35,165 bases of DNA, from positions 1-35,165 of the forward strand of contig MFRN01000011.1 of assembly GCA_001784585.1 (NCBI GenBank), read 5' to 3'. Under the pieces are notes generated by a model. That model was not told the DNA's origin, ran no database searches, and was given only the letters and a program-made list of their open reading frames with translations. The position numbers and the translations under genes were made by a program. The DNA is from Candidatus Melainabacteria bacterium RIFCSPLOWO2_02_FULL_35_15. Its GTDB lineage: Bacteria; Cyanobacteriota; Vampirovibrionia; 2-02-FULL-35-15. Shown piece after piece: positions 7,924 through 16,809 of this stretch. Within the stretch, counting starts at the first letter, position 1, and the number at the start of each line of letters is the position of its first letter.

Positions 7924-8577
7924 TAATTTGCCGTTTTTTTCTACATCTTTTTTTGTGTTTTTATTTTCCAGCAAGATTTCCAGTTTTTTAAGTTCTTCAT
8001 CCAGCAGTGGCATTATTTTTTCAGCTCTGTCTCTTATCGATCTTGTTTCTAAAATAATCTGTTTTTCATCATAAGAGCATGTCAGATTTGTAGCAATTAA
8101 AAATAAAAGTTCATCAGGTTTAGCCGGGAGTCTTATCTTTTTTGAATGTTCTTCTTCGGATATTAAATCAAAGATTTTTAAAGCTTTTGAAGCCAGTCGT
8201 TTAATCTGTTTTAAAGATAAGCTTAATTCATTGTCGACTTTTACATCTGTGTCCTCATAAGATTTAATTTCTGCTATATGATACGGCTCCTCGGTTATAA
8301 AATTTATTATTTCAAACCGCTTCCTCCCTTCAGTAAATATATTCATCATTCCTTCTTCTAAATTTTCTATGTCTATAATCTCTACTATAGTGCCTACTTT
8401 TGCATACACGTCATTTTCTCTTGCAAGCACAATTCCAAATTTTTTGTTTGCTTTTAAGCAGTCAGAAATAAGATTTTTATACCTTTCTTCAAAAATATGA
8501 AGAGGCAGGTTCATTTCCGGAAACATAACTATTTCCGGTATCGGAAAAATTGGCAATATATTCTTACTTTTAGCCAA
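7912..8577 (-). CDS. LON N-terminal substrate-binding domain protein (COG2802)
   Basis: A 221-residue stand-alone Lon N-terminal (PUA-like) domain, with no ATPase or protease part. Signatures are 'LPIFPIPEIVMFPEMNLPLH' near the start, 'IFEERYKNLISDCL' and 'EGRKRFEIINF'. Such proteins are thought to bind protein substrates or act as adaptors, but no specific role is established. The start is TTG at 8577; no ATG fits in frame nearby. It lies 28 bp after cmk and is likely the last gene of a panC-cmk-LON run. The tail (about 200-221) is charged and ends in the KIS residues encoded by the palindrome. Confidence 0.85.
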   Translation of the reverse strand: MAKSKNILPIFPIPEIVMFPEMNLPLHIFEERYKNLISDCLKANKKFGIVLARENDVYAKVGTIVEIIDIENLEEGMMNIFTEGRKRFEIINFITEEPYHIAEIKSYEDTDVKVDNELSLSLKQIKRLASKALKIFDLISEEEHSKKIRLPAKPDELLFLIATNLTCSYDEKQIILETRSIRDRAEKIMPLLDEELKKLEILLENKNTKKDVEKNGKLKIS

Positions 8578-8605
8578 GTTGCATATACCGAGTAGCTATT
8601 CTATA

Positions 8606-9292
8606 TTATTTTACCGGTAAAAGTAAACTAATTTGTTTTAAAACCTCACTAATTGTTAGGTTTGTACTGTCTATTACAATTGCATCATGCGCCTTTGATA
8701 ATGGTGAAATTGTTCTTGAGCTGTCTATATTATCGCGCTTTTGTATTTGTTTAATCAGCTCAGTTGCTGAGATCTTTTCGGAAAGTTTTGTTAAATCTTT
8801 TTTTCTTCTTACAGCTCTAATATACGGTGATGCGGTTAAATAGATTTTCAACTCTGCGTTTGGCAAAACCGTAGTCCCAATATCCCTTCCGTCCATAACA
8901 ACAAACTGGTCTTTGGCAAGTTTTTTTTGTCTTTTTACCATTTCTTGTCGGATATTTTTTTTAGCTGATACTTCGCTTACACTTTTATTCACTATTTGTG
9001 ATCTGATCTTTTTTGAAATGTCTTTATTATTTAAAATCACTATATGACCATTCTTGTTTTTCCTGAAGTTAATTTTTATTTTTTTCAAATGGCTTTTAAT
9101 TATTTTTTCTGATTTGTTCAGAAGATTCTTCTCGGTCAAATATAAGGTTACTGCGCGATACATTGCTCCGCTGTCAATGTATAAAAATCCCAGCTCCCTG
9201 GTAAGTAATTTTGCAATTGTACTTTTCCCCGAACCTGCCGGACCGTCAATCGTTATTTGATAGTGATGAGTTTTAGATTTAAGGTACTTCAA
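8606..9292 (-). CDS. cmk: Cytidylate kinase
   Basis: A 228-residue NMP kinase that phosphorylates CMP and dCMP in the cytoplasm. The P-loop is 'IDGPAGSGKST' at about 15-25, followed by 'LGFLYIDSGAMYRAVTLY', then 'VMDGRDIGTTVLPNAELK', the family's CMP-binding and LID-region signature. Length is normal. The ATG lies 14 bp inside the 3' end of panC in another frame. In Cyanobacteria these two activities are fused in the same order in one polypeptide, so this overlap looks like the unfused counterpart. Confidence 0.95.
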   Translation of the reverse strand: MKYLKSKTHHYQITIDGPAGSGKSTIAKLLTRELGFLYIDSGAMYRAVTLYLTEKNLLNKSEKIIKSHLKKIKINFRKNKNGHIVILNNKDISKKIRSQIVNKSVSEVSAKKNIRQEMVKRQKKLAKDQFVVMDGRDIGTTVLPNAELKIYLTASPYIRAVRRKKDLTKLSEKISATELIKQIQKRDNIDSSRTISPLSKAHDAIVIDSTNLTISEVLKQISLLLPVK

Positions 9293-10130
9293 TGTTATCT
9301 ATTAGCCTTACTTTTTTGATTTTTGCTGCAATTAAATAATAAAATCCGTGTTTTGTATCATTGTGTACATTAGCTAAATTTGTTTTATCTTTAGCCTCAA
9401 AATATTCCACCTTGATTTCAGGAAAATGAGAAAGAAATATAAGGCTTTCAAGAATAGCTTTATTTAACGGAAAGATTCCACTTCTGGTATTTCCCCTGGC
9501 TAATTTTAAGGCTTTGTACAAACTTGCTGCAATATTTTTTTCATCCGCAGATAAATATTTGTTTCTTGAGCTGTATGCTAATCCTGTGTGTTCCCTTACA
9601 ATAGGACAGGATTGAACAGTTACAGGCAAATTAAATTCTTTTACAAGCCATTTAATAATATAGAGCTGCTGTAAGTCTTTTTCTCCAAAATAAGCAAAAT
9701 CAGGTTCTATTATGTCAAAAAATCTTTTTATAACAGTTGCAACACCACTAAAATGATTTTCCCTGGTTTTCCCGCAAAGTATATCGGCTAATTCACAGGG
9801 AGGCGTAATTAAGTTTCTTTTGACAGATTCTATATCAGGATATATTTCATTAATTTCCGGTGCAAATACAAAATCCACATTATTTTCTTCGCAGGTTTTC
9901 AAATCGCTTGCTAAATCTTTTGGGTATTCACTGAAATCTTCATTTGGCCCAAATTGCAGAGGATTTACAAATATGTAAACTATGATTGTTTTGCATTCAC
10001 TCTTAGCTGTCTGAATCAGGGAAATATGTCCTGCATGTAATGAGCCCATGGTCGGAATCAATGCTAACGGCTTTGCAGATTTGGCAATTACATTTTTTAT
10101 ATCCTGAATTGATTTAATTAATGATGTCAT
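9279..10130 (-). CDS. panC: Pantoate-beta-alanine ligase (pantothenate synthetase)
   Basis: A 283-residue enzyme joining pantoate and beta-alanine with ATP, the last step of pantothenate synthesis. It shows the nucleotidyltransferase motif 'IPTMGSLHAGHISLI', then 'FVNPLQFGPNEDFSEYP', 'HFSGVATVIKRFF', 'YFGEKDLQQL' and the KMSKS-like 'SSRNKYL'. Length and start match the family. It is divergent from secA with only about 35 bp between starts, so both promoters must be packed there or lie within the opposing genes. First gene of a run with cmk and the LON-domain gene. Confidence 0.96.
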   Translation of the reverse strand: MTSLIKSIQDIKNVIAKSAKPLALIPTMGSLHAGHISLIQTAKSECKTIIVYIFVNPLQFGPNEDFSEYPKDLASDLKTCEENNVDFVFAPEINEIYPDIESVKRNLITPPCELADILCGKTRENHFSGVATVIKRFFDIIEPDFAYFGEKDLQQLYIIKWLVKEFNLPVTVQSCPIVREHTGLAYSSRNKYLSADEKNIAASLYKALKLARGNTRSGIFPLNKAILESLIFLSHFPEIKVEYFEAKDKTNLANVHNDTKHGFYYLIAAKIKKVRLIDNIEVP

Positions 10131-10165
10131 ATGATAAATTAGGATAACATAAGGACGTAATGTAT

Positions 10166-13087
10166 ATGCTCAAGTTACTGGAAAAATTATTCGGTGAAAA
10201 TAATGAAGCTAAAGTAAAGGCTGTTCAGCCTTTACTTGAAAAAATAAACAGCTTAGAATCAGAAGTATCAAAACTAACAGATGATGAACTTAAAGCAAAA
10301 ACTCCATATTTTAAAAACATAATAGATAATAAGCTTAAGGGTGTCGAAGATAAGTTGCTGGTAGCTGAAGATACTCCTAAAATCCCCGGAATCATTAGAA
10401 CAGCAAGGGACAAGGCTACATTTGAAGTTCTGGGTGAGATTTTACCTGAAGCTTTTGCACTGGTTCGGGAAGTTTCAAAAAGAGTTTTAAATATGAGACA
10501 TTTTGATGTGCAGCTTATGGGCGGTATTGTTCTTCATGAAGGTAAAATAGCTGAAATGAAAACCGGGGAAGGTAAGACACTGGTTGCTACATTGCCGGTT
10601 TATTTAAACGCTTTGTGCAGGCGTGGTGTTCATGTAGTTACTGTAAATGATTATCTTGTAAAACGTGACGCTGCCTGGATGGGGAAGATTTACAACTTTT
10701 TAGGAATGAGTGTCGGGCTGGTTATCCCCCATCAAAAGAAAGCAGAAAAATTACTGTCTTATAAGGCTGATATTACTTATGGTACAAACAATGAATTTGG
10801 TTTTGATTATTTAAGAGACAATATGGAAACAAATTTAAAAAACTGTGTTCAGAGAGATTATTTTTATGCAATTGTAGATGAAGTAGACAGCATTTTAATT
10901 GATGAGGCCAGAACTCCGCTTATTATTTCAGGTATGCCTACCCGCAGCCAAAGAGAAATTTACATTACTATGGCAAAACTTTCTTTGAGACTTAAAAGAG
11001 GAAAAGATAAGGATGATCAAAACTGTGATTACTGGGTAGATGAAAAAGCCAGAAATGTGGTTTTTACTGATAGTGGAATTAAAAATGCCGAGAAATTACT
11101 TGGTATTGATGATTTATGGGATATACGTGCAAACCTGGCCCATAATTTATTGCAGGCATTAAAAGCAAAAGAACTTTTTAAAAGAGATACTGATTATGTG
11201 ATTAAGCCTAATCCGGAAAATAATAATAAGCTGGAAGTAGTAATTGTAGATGAATTCACAGGAAGACTGATGATGGGACGTCGTTGGAGTGATGGTTTAC
11301 ATCAGGCTATTGAAGCTAAGGAATCAGTGCCGATTCAGGAAGAAACTCTGACTCTTGCCAGTATTACCTTTCAAAATTTATTCAGACTTTATCCAAAGCT
11401 TGCAGGCATGACTGGTACTGCTTATACAGAAAAGGATGAGTTCAGAAAAATCTATAATCTCGATGTAGTTACTATTCCTACCAATAAGAAAAATATCAGG
11501 GAAGATATTGATGATCAGGTTTACAGGACAGAAAAATATAAATTTTATTCCTGTATTGAGGAAATAGTAACAACTCATCTTAGTGGCAGGCCTGTACTGG
11601 TAGGAACTGTAAGCATAGAAAAATCAGAATTAATTTCCGAGATGTTGTCAAAGCCCCAGACAATGACAAAAGTTATGCAGGAAAACGCACAGAGAGTTTT
11701 AAGAATTTTAAAAGAAAGAAAAATCAATAATGAACAAACCGAAAAATTAGTAAAACTCTTGGACAGACCGGGAAATTTAAAAGATGCTGATATTAAACCA
11801 ATTATTGAACAGCTTAAGAATACATATAAGGATAGTGAACTTGAGTTTATTCTGGACAGGTTTGAATCTTCAGTGGTAGTAGTAGAAGCAGTTAGAAATA
11901 AAATTCCCCACAATGTTTTAAATGCTAAAAACCATGAGAAAGAAGCTTATATTGTTGCTCAGGCAGGAAGATTCGGAACAATTACAATTGCTACAAATAT
12001 GGCCGGTCGCGGTACAGACATTATCCTGGGTGGAAATCCGGAATATTTAACAGCAGAGGCTGTGATGAAATTTAAATTAGACCAAAACAGTCAGGAGTAT
12101 AAAGATAAGTGGAAAGAATTATTCAGGAAATTTAAAGATGAATGTGAACAGGAACATGAAAAAGTAGTAGAACTTGGCGGGCTTCATATTATAGGTACTG
12201 AAAGGCATGAATCCAGAAGAATAGATAACCAGCTTCGGGGAAGAGCTGCCAGACAGGGAGATCCGGGTTCTACCAAATTCTTTTTATCTCTGGAAGATAA
12301 TTTAATGAGAATCTTTGGAGGAGAAAAAATTTCTCAGATTATGACTTTTCTTAAAGCAGAAGAAGATTTACCTATTGAAGCCAAGATGGTTACGACAGCA
12401 GTGGAAGGAGCACAAAAGCGGGTTGAAGCTCATAACTTTGATCTTAGAAAACATGTTCTGCAATATGACGATGTAATGAATACCCAGAGAGAAGTAATAT
12501 ACAGAGAAAGAAGAAGAATATTAGAAGGTGCAGATATAACCGATTCGATCCTTGAAATGATTGATATTCATATGCAAAATATTTTATATGCCCATATAAA
12601 TCCTGAAACTCCGTCAGAAAGCTGGCAGGACGAAGCTTTGCCAAATTTGTATAAAGCTCTACGGGCAGATTTTCCTGTATTAAATAACACTGTAACTATT
12701 GAATCACTTAATTCCGGATCTTTTAATGAGCTAAAAGAGATTTTAAATCAAGCCGGGTTAGATGCATATTCTATTAAACAAAAAGATTTAGGACCTGAAA
12801 ATATAAAAGAAATTGAACGGCAGATTATGCTTCATGTAATTGATTCTAAGTGGGTAGATCATCTGCATAATATGGATGCTTTGCGTGATGGCATACACTT
12901 AAGAGGCTATGGTCAAAAAGATCCGTTAATGGAATATAAAAAAGAGGCCTTTGACATGTTTGAACAGTTACTTATAGATGTAAAACGTGAAGCAGTGGTA
13001 TTGCTTATGCATGCACAGATTGAAGCGGTAGAAGGTAACAGTGAGCAAGGTGAAGAAAATCAGGAAGATGAAGAAATCAGAGTTTGA
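10166..13087 (+). CDS. secA: Preprotein translocase ATPase SecA
   Basis: The motor ATPase that drives proteins through SecYEG, about 973 residues. Walker A is '[14 protein letters not shown]' and Walker B is '[18 protein letters not shown]'. The preprotein crosslinking region, the '[13 protein letters not shown]' arginine-finger motif and '[20 protein letters not shown]' are all intact. About 80 extra residues, mostly helical and charged, lie in the second nucleotide-binding domain (DNA about 11650-11897), between '[15 protein letters not shown]' and '[15 protein letters not shown]'. The Cys-rich zinc tail for SecB binding is absent; the protein ends in an acidic tail. I chose the ATG at 10166 ([10 protein letters not shown], as in relatives), 10 nt after AAGGA; the ATG at 10160 is an alternative. 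The 3' end overlaps accC by 28 bp. Confidence 0.97.
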   Translation: MLKLLEKLFGENNEAKVKAVQPLLEKINSLESEVSKLTDDELKAKTPYFKNIIDNKLKGVEDKLLVAEDTPKIPGIIRTARDKATFEVLGEILPEAFALVREVSKRVLNMRHFDVQLMGGIVLHEGKIAEMKTGEGKTLVATLPVYLNALCRRGVHVVTVNDYLVKRDAAWMGKIYNFLGMSVGLVIPHQKKAEKLLSYKADITYGTNNEFGFDYLRDNMETNLKNCVQRDYFYAIVDEVDSILIDEARTPLIISGMPTRSQREIYITMAKLSLRLKRGKDKDDQNCDYWVDEKARNVVFTDSGIKNAEKLLGIDDLWDIRANLAHNLLQALKAKELFKRDTDYVIKPNPENNNKLEVVIVDEFTGRLMMGRRWSDGLHQAIEAKESVPIQEETLTLASITFQNLFRLYPKLAGMTGTAYTEKDEFRKIYNLDVVTIPTNKKNIREDIDDQVYRTEKYKFYSCIEEIVTTHLSGRPVLVGTVSIEKSELISEMLSKPQTMTKVMQENAQRVLRILKERKINNEQTEKLVKLLDRPGNLKDADIKPIIEQLKNTYKDSELEFILDRFESSVVVVEAVRNKIPHNVLNAKNHEKEAYIVAQAGRFGTITIATNMAGRGTDIILGGNPEYLTAEAVMKFKLDQNSQEYKDKWKELFRKFKDECEQEHEKVVELGGLHIIGTERHESRRIDNQLRGRAARQGDPGSTKFFLSLEDNLMRIFGGEKISQIMTFLKAEEDLPIEAKMVTTAVEGAQKRVEAHNFDLRKHVLQYDDVMNTQREVIYRERRRILEGADITDSILEMIDIHMQNILYAHINPETPSESWQDEALPNLYKALRADFPVLNNTVTIESLNSGSFNELKEILNQAGLDAYSIKQKDLGPENIKEIERQIMLHVIDSKWVDHLHNMDALRDGIHLRGYGQKDPLMEYKKEAFDMFEQLLIDVKREAVVLLMHAQIEAVEGNSEQGEENQEDEEIRV

Positions 13088-14427
13088 GAAAACTCCCTGG
13101 TTACAAAATCAGTACTAAAATCACCGGAAATAAACTTTGGATGTTCCAATACTTTCAGGTGAAACGGAATAGTAGTATGAATTCCTGTAATTGCAAACTC
13201 ATCCAGTGCTCTAATGCCACGTTTTATAGCAAGGCTTCGATCACGATCCCAGACTATTAACTTTGCAATCATAGAGTCATAATACGGCGGGATTTCATAT
13301 CCGGTATAACAATGACTGTCTACTCTTACGCCAGGCCCACCAGGGGCTATGTATCCGTCAATTCTTCCGGGTGATGGTGCAAAGTTTTTATCAGGATCTT
13401 CTGCATTTATTCTAAACTCAATTGCATAATTATTAATTTTAATGTCATCCTGTTTTAACCAGAGCTTTTCACCAGCTGCTATTTTTATCTGAGCTTTAAT
13501 CAGATCTATATTAGTGACAGCTTCAGTAACAGGATGTTCTACCTGAATCCTTGTATTCATTTCCATGAAATAAAAATTTTTACTTTCTAAGTCTAATATA
13601 AACTCAATCGTACCTGCATTTCTGTAATTAATTGATTTTGCAGCATTTACTGCATAACGTCCAATTTTTTCTCTTAGTGCATTATCGATATGAAGACTGG
13701 GTGCCTCTTCCAGTAATTTTTGATGACGTCTTTGTACCGTACAATCTCTTTCCCCCAGGTGGATTATACTTCCATATTCATCAGCTAATATTTGTACTTC
13801 AATATGTCTTATTTTAGTTATGTATCTTTCCAGGTATATTCCTGCATTTCCAAAAGCATTGTTTGCTTCCTGGGCTGCAGAGTCAATGCTTGAAATTAAC
13901 TGCTCTTCGTCATGTGCTACCCGCATTCCTCTCCCGCCACCGCCTGCTGTAGCTTTTACAATTACAGGATATCCGATACTTTTTGCAGCTTCAGTTGCTT
14001 TTTGTGAACTGTCTATTAGTCCGTCAATTCCTGGAATTACAGGAATGCCGGAATCTTTCATAATTTTTTTAGCAGTTGCTTTATCTCCCATTTCTGAAAT
14101 GTTTTTAGATGTAGGGCCTATAAATTTAATTCCATGAGATTCACACATTTCAGCAAAGGTTGCATTTTCAGCTAAAAATCCATAGCCCGGGTGAATTGCA
14201 TCTGCTCTGCATAAAATAGCAGTGCTGATGATTGAAGGAATATTTAAATAGCTGTTAGCTGATCTGGCAGGCCCTATACAATAAGCTTCATCAGCCAGTT
14301 GTACGTGTAGTGAGTTACTGTCAGCCTGTGAATAAACCGCAACAGTTTCAATTCCAAGCTCGCGAGCTGCCCGGATAATGCGAAGTGCAATTTCACCTCT
14401 GTTTGCAATTAAAATTTTTTTAAACAT
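13060..14427 (-). CDS. accC: Biotin carboxylase subunit of acetyl-CoA carboxylase
   Basis: A 455-residue ATP-grasp enzyme that carboxylates biotin on the carrier protein, the first half-reaction of malonyl-CoA synthesis. It begins [17 protein letters not shown]. The Gly-rich ATP loop is '[10 protein letters not shown]', and the active-site segment is '[14 protein letters not shown]' at about residue 290. The open frame continues 17 codons upstream through a structured repeat, but the family start is the Met at 14427. There is no Shine-Dalgarno; a stable hairpin (14438-14470) ends 10 nt before the ATG, with an A-rich spacer. accB is not adjacent. The gene follows rplL after 105 bp and could be read from the ribosomal-protein promoter. 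Confidence 0.95.
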   Translation of the reverse strand: MFKKILIANRGEIALRIIRAARELGIETVAVYSQADSNSLHVQLADEAYCIGPARSANSYLNIPSIISTAILCRADAIHPGYGFLAENATFAEMCESHGIKFIGPTSKNISEMGDKATAKKIMKDSGIPVIPGIDGLIDSSQKATEAAKSIGYPVIVKATAGGGGRGMRVAHDEEQLISSIDSAAQEANNAFGNAGIYLERYITKIRHIEVQILADEYGSIIHLGERDCTVQRRHQKLLEEAPSLHIDNALREKIGRYAVNAAKSINYRNAGTIEFILDLESKNFYFMEMNTRIQVEHPVTEAVTNIDLIKAQIKIAAGEKLWLKQDDIKINNYAIEFRINAEDPDKNFAPSPGRIDGYIAPGGPGVRVDSHCYTGYEIPPYYDSMIAKLIVWDRDRSLAIKRGIRALDEFAITGIHTTIPFHLKVLEHPKFISGDFSTDFVTREFSQTLISSSS

Positions 14428-14437
14428 TTGTTTGCCA

Positions 14438-14527
14438 CCGGTTCTGCGGTGACGTTGCTCTTCGAACCGGCTTTGCACAGAACGCCCGGCTTGACCAAAT
14501 AAACTGGTTCAAGCCCCGCTTTTCGAG
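14438..14527 (-). repeat. Structured palindromic element, copy A (two hairpins), between rplL and accC
   Basis: Hairpin 1 pairs CCGGTTC (14438-14444) with GAACCGG (14464-14470) around a loop holding TGCGGTGACGTTGCTC. Hairpin 2 pairs GCTTGA (14489-14494) with TCAAGC (14509-14514) and CCA with TGG, leaving one bulged base (14508). The linker TTTGCACAGAACGCCCGG and the flank CGCTTTTCGAG recur, with small changes, in copy B at 16810-16900. There the stems have different bases but still pair. Orientation is given relative to the transcribed strand of rplL-accC; the true strand of action is unknown. Confidence 0.8.
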
Positions 14528-14532
14528 TTCCT

Positions 14533-14913
14533 TTACTTAAGCTCTACCTTGCCGCCGGCAGCTTCAATCTTTTTCTTAATGCCTTCTGCTTCGTCTTTTT
14601 TAACACCGTTCTTTAGTGGTTTTGGCGCTCCGTCTACGAGGTCTTTAGCTTCTTTTAAGCCAAGTCCTGTTACTTCACGTACTACTTTTAGTACTTCTAT
14701 TTTCTTATCGCCAGCACTTGTCAGGACTACATCAAATGCATCTTTTTCTTCGACAGGTGCTGCTGCCCCGCCGCCTGCTGGCATTGCTGCCATTGCCATA
14801 GGTACTGCTGCTGTAACACCAAATTTTTCTTCCATCATTTTCTTGAGTTCAGCTGCTTCAAGAATAGTCAATGAAGCTATGTCCTCAAGTAATTTTTCTG
14901 TTTTTGCTGCCAT
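14533..14913 (-). CDS. rplL: 50S ribosomal protein L7/L12
   Basis: A 126-residue stalk protein that recruits translational GTPases. It has the N-terminal dimerisation helix pair ('[19 protein letters not shown]'), an Ala/Gly/Pro-rich hinge at about 38-55, and a C-terminal domain with 'EKDAFDVVL', '[20 protein letters not shown]' and '[10 protein letters not shown]'. A good AAGGAG lies 8 nt before the ATG. It follows rplJ by 20 bp as in most bacteria. No terminator is seen after it; copy A of the structured element comes next, then accC. Confidence 0.98.
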   Translation of the reverse strand: MAAKTEKLLEDIASLTILEAAELKKMMEEKFGVTAAVPMAMAAMPAGGGAAAPVEEKDAFDVVLTSAGDKKIEVLKVVREVTGLGLKEAKDLVDGAPKPLKNGVKKDEAEGIKKKIEAAGGKVELK

Positions 14914-14933
14914 GTTTTTATCTCCTTTTTAAA

Positions 14934-15455
14934 TTATTCCCTGCCACTGGAATTTTTCTTTGCTACTTCTTCTGTAAGAAGTGCAATATCTCTAATTAAA
15001 CTTTCAAATATACCTACGATGGATGCAGTGTTTGCAGTAAGCAGTCCTGCAATCTGACCAAGCAGAACTTCTTTTGAGGGTAATGATGCAAATGTTTTTA
15101 TTTCATCTTTTGAAATAAGTTTTCCTTCAAATACACCACCTTTTATTTGTCCTTTTTCTGTCTCTTTTATAAATTCAACAAATGTTTTTGCACATATAGT
15201 CGGCTCACCGAAGCTTAGCAGAATTGCTGTAGGACCTTCAAGAAATTTTTCTAATTCAGTCAAATTTGTTTCTTTAGCTGCAAGTTTAATTAATGTGTTT
15301 TTTGCAATTTTATAATCGGCATTGTTTTTATGCAGCCTTTTTCTCAGATCAGTAATTTCTGCTACTGTAAATCCCCTATAATCAGTAACGATCGTTAAAG
15401 TAGATTTTGAAAACATCTCTTTAAAGTTTTTTACTGCTTCTTTTTTCTTTTCCAT
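14934..15455 (-). CDS. rplJ: 50S ribosomal protein L10
   Basis: A 173-residue stalk base protein that holds L7/L12 dimers. Family features are 'MFSKSTLTIVTDYRGFTVAE', 'LRKRLHKNNADYKIAKNTL' and 'LEGPTAILLSF', with the L12-binding helix at the C-terminus ('ASIVGIFESLIRDIALL'). The frame stays open 20 codons further up to 15515, but that part is encoded by hairpin sequence (basic, repetitive residues), and relatives start at the Met at 15455. This start has no Shine-Dalgarno; a hairpin ends 7 nt before it, with only A residues between. Expression should be controlled by the L10 leader and attenuator at 15554-15660. Confidence 0.96.
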   Translation of the reverse strand: MEKKKEAVKNFKEMFSKSTLTIVTDYRGFTVAEITDLRKRLHKNNADYKIAKNTLIKLAAKETNLTELEKFLEGPTAILLSFGEPTICAKTFVEFIKETEKGQIKGGVFEGKLISKDEIKTFASLPSKEVLLGQIAGLLTANTASIVGIFESLIRDIALLTEEVAKKNSSGRE

Positions 15456-15462
15456 TTTTTTT

Positions 15463-15539
15463 CGCTTCAGACAAGCTGAAGCGTCCCGCTGTCGATCCTT
15501 GTCCCTGGATCGCATTTGCCGAGTAAATCGGACAAATGC
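15463..15539 (-). repeat. Three adjacent hairpins between the L10 attenuator and rplJ
   Basis: Hairpin a: CGCTTCAG (15463-15470), loop ACAAG, CTGAAGCG (15476-15483). Hairpin b: CGATCC (15493-15498) with GGATCG (15507-15512). Hairpin c: GCATTTG (15512-15518) with CAAATGC (15533-15539), plus CCGA/TCGG and a bulged base at 15532. Hairpin c has the same architecture and apex pattern as hairpin 2 of copies A and B. Hairpin a has the same loop as the hairpin at 17287-17307. Standard L10 leaders have no such insert. Confidence 0.75.
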
Positions 15540-15553
15540 TCTTATTAATTAAC

Positions 15554-15580
15554 AAAAAGCCTCACTGTAAATAGTGAGGC
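15554..15580 (-). terminator. Rho-independent attenuator of the L10 leader
   Basis: On the minus strand GCCTCACT (15573-15580 complement) pairs with AGTGAGGC (15559-15566 complement) around a 6-nt loop and is followed by TTTTTGTT. It lies just after the L10-binding fold and before rplJ, the place of the transcription attenuator in L10 leaders of many bacteria. Confidence 0.85.
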
Positions 15581-15660
15581 CAAAGAAAAGTAAATTATTT
15601 TTAATCTACCTCGGTTAGGTTTTCTTTTAAAGCGCCTGAGGCGTTCCTAACTTTCTTTGG
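15580..15660 (-). promoter_or_regulatory. Ribosomal protein L10 leader (autoregulatory RNA)
   Basis: The transcript can close a stem between CCAAAGAAAG (15651-15660 complement) and CTTTTCTTTGG (15580-15590 complement). Inside is a second stem, GTTAGG/CCTAAC, with a purine-rich internal loop containing GCCTCAGGCG, typical of the kink-turn site bound by the L10-L12 complex. It sits directly ahead of the attenuator and rplJ. Excess L10(L12)4 is expected to bind here and favour termination; this is known for the family and is inferred here. Confidence 0.8.
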
Positions 15661-15733
15661 CAAAATGCAAGTATTAATAATGTACTATTTGCTTTAGAAA
15701 GTCAAATTGTATTTCGCCAGTAATTGCAGATAA

Positions 15734-16027
15734 TTATATGTATTGAAGAGCGGCTTTTAGCGGACCACAGATTGATACCATCTGTGGAAAACCTACCTCG
15801 CCATAGTCAGATGTAAGCGGCAGATCAGTCTTTGGCTTGATTCTGTCTGGAAGTCTTGTAATGCTTTCATGCTCAGCAATTGATTCTGTGAGAAAAGTTG
15901 AAAATAATAAAGGTTCTTCAATTGTACTAATTGCCTGTGCCGGGTAAAAATTAGGTTTAGTTTGAAGATAGTTAAACTCACCCGGAGGATTAATTTGTTT
16001 TTTAACTGGTACTAATGTGTTTAACAT
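15734..16027 (-). CDS. Hypothetical protein (97 aa)
   Basis: A 97-residue soluble-looking protein rich in Pro and Thr, ending 'MVSICGPLKAALQYI'. No family recognised and no signal peptide or membrane helix. It starts 13 bp after the stop of the 118-residue gene on the same strand and lacks its own Shine-Dalgarno, so it is probably translated by re-initiation in a two-gene unit. A frame-shifted open frame over the same bases (15793-15981) looks like a shadow. Confidence 0.5.
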   Translation of the reverse strand: MLNTLVPVKKQINPPGEFNYLQTKPNFYPAQAISTIEEPLLFSTFLTESIAEHESITRLPDRIKPKTDLPLTSDYGEVGFPQMVSICGPLKAALQYI

Positions 16028-16039
16028 AAATTATTTGTT

Positions 16040-16396
16040 TTACATAAACCTTGGTGCCGGACTGATCTTTTTATAATATTGGCAATAACGCAATGCTGCA
16101 CTTAATGCCAAGACTGCTCCTTCTGCTCCAATTTTTTGAGTCACTGATGCAGTAAGTGGCAGGCAGTTTGGAAGATTTTGAATTTTTGCCGGTTGCATTG
16201 CTGCTCTTAATGCCACTGGATTTTGCTGCATTAATTTTGTAAGTTCATCTGTAAATGACTTAGCTGCACTGGTTAACCTTTGTATCTGAGGAATACTTCC
16301 GGACGATCTGTTTATGGCCGCATAGTTACCGGTAAAATAACCAGGCAGTAAATTTAGATCTTTTCCTAAATCTCTTTTTGTAAGATCTGTAGACAT
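16040..16396 (-). CDS. Hypothetical protein (118 aa)
   Basis: A 118-residue protein starting MSTDLTKRDLGKDLNLLPGY. An AGAGGA motif precedes the ATG at good spacing, supporting a real gene. A central helical part ('IQRLTSAAKSFTDELTKLM', about 38-56) is followed by an Ala-rich amphipathic region ('GAEGAVLALSAALRYCQYY'). No membrane helix is clear and no family is recognised. It forms a pair with the 97-residue gene immediately downstream. Confidence 0.55.
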   Translation of the reverse strand: MSTDLTKRDLGKDLNLLPGYFTGNYAAINRSSGSIPQIQRLTSAAKSFTDELTKLMQQNPVALRAAMQPAKIQNLPNCLPLTASVTQKIGAEGAVLALSAALRYCQYYKKISPAPRFM

Positions 16397-16487
16397 AAAT
16401 TCCTCTTTAGTCTGTTCAAAAATATTTTTTTTGGACAGCTCTTAGGGCTATCGGATGGCAAATTACCAGTAACTGGTTAAAACCAGG

Positions 16488-16751
16488 TTAATATCTTAAA
16501 AACGTCCAATTGACGTGCCTAACAGCTTCTTGTGAGGATTTTCTAATCATTTCTGATACAAATGGCAGGTTGCCTGAAATAACTGCTTCTTTTTTATCTG
16601 TTTCAGTTCTTTTATATTTTAAGTTCTGGCAAAGAGTTAAGTATCCATAAAGTCTGGCAGGAAGCTTTACCTCCTTAAATCTCTCTCTTCTTAAAATGCA
16701 AGGATAATTTTTCATAACAGACTCTGTAATATATTTACCCCTGAGGGACAT
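16488..16751 (-). CDS. Hypothetical basic protein (87 aa)
   Basis: An 87-residue basic protein rich in Arg, Lys and Tyr ('CILRRERFKEVKLPARLYGY', about 19-38). No Shine-Dalgarno stands before the ATG at 16751, and an internal Met at residue 13 could be the start. The composition would suit nucleic-acid binding, but that is only inference. It lies between the small 118-residue gene and copy B of the structured element, about 60 nt downstream of that element in the direction of transcription. It could be spurious, although its amino acid composition looks protein-like. Confidence 0.45.
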   Translation of the reverse strand: MSLRGKYITESVMKNYPCILRRERFKEVKLPARLYGYLTLCQNLKYKRTETDKKEAVISGNLPFVSEMIRKSSQEAVRHVNWTFLRY

Positions 16752-16809
16752 CTGTATTTAGGTCTTACCCTGGATAGTATTAATTTAAAATGAGATCTGT
16801 TATTACTCA

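Noticed and set aside
14549-14932. Plus-strand 127-codon frame across rplL
   Set aside because: A shadow of rplL: Ala/Ser/Pro-rich composition created by the complement of its Lys/Ala codons.
15456-15515. Upstream extension of L10 by 20 residues
   Set aside because: The codons fall in hairpin sequence and the extra residues are unlike any L10 N-terminus; relatives start at the Met at 15455.
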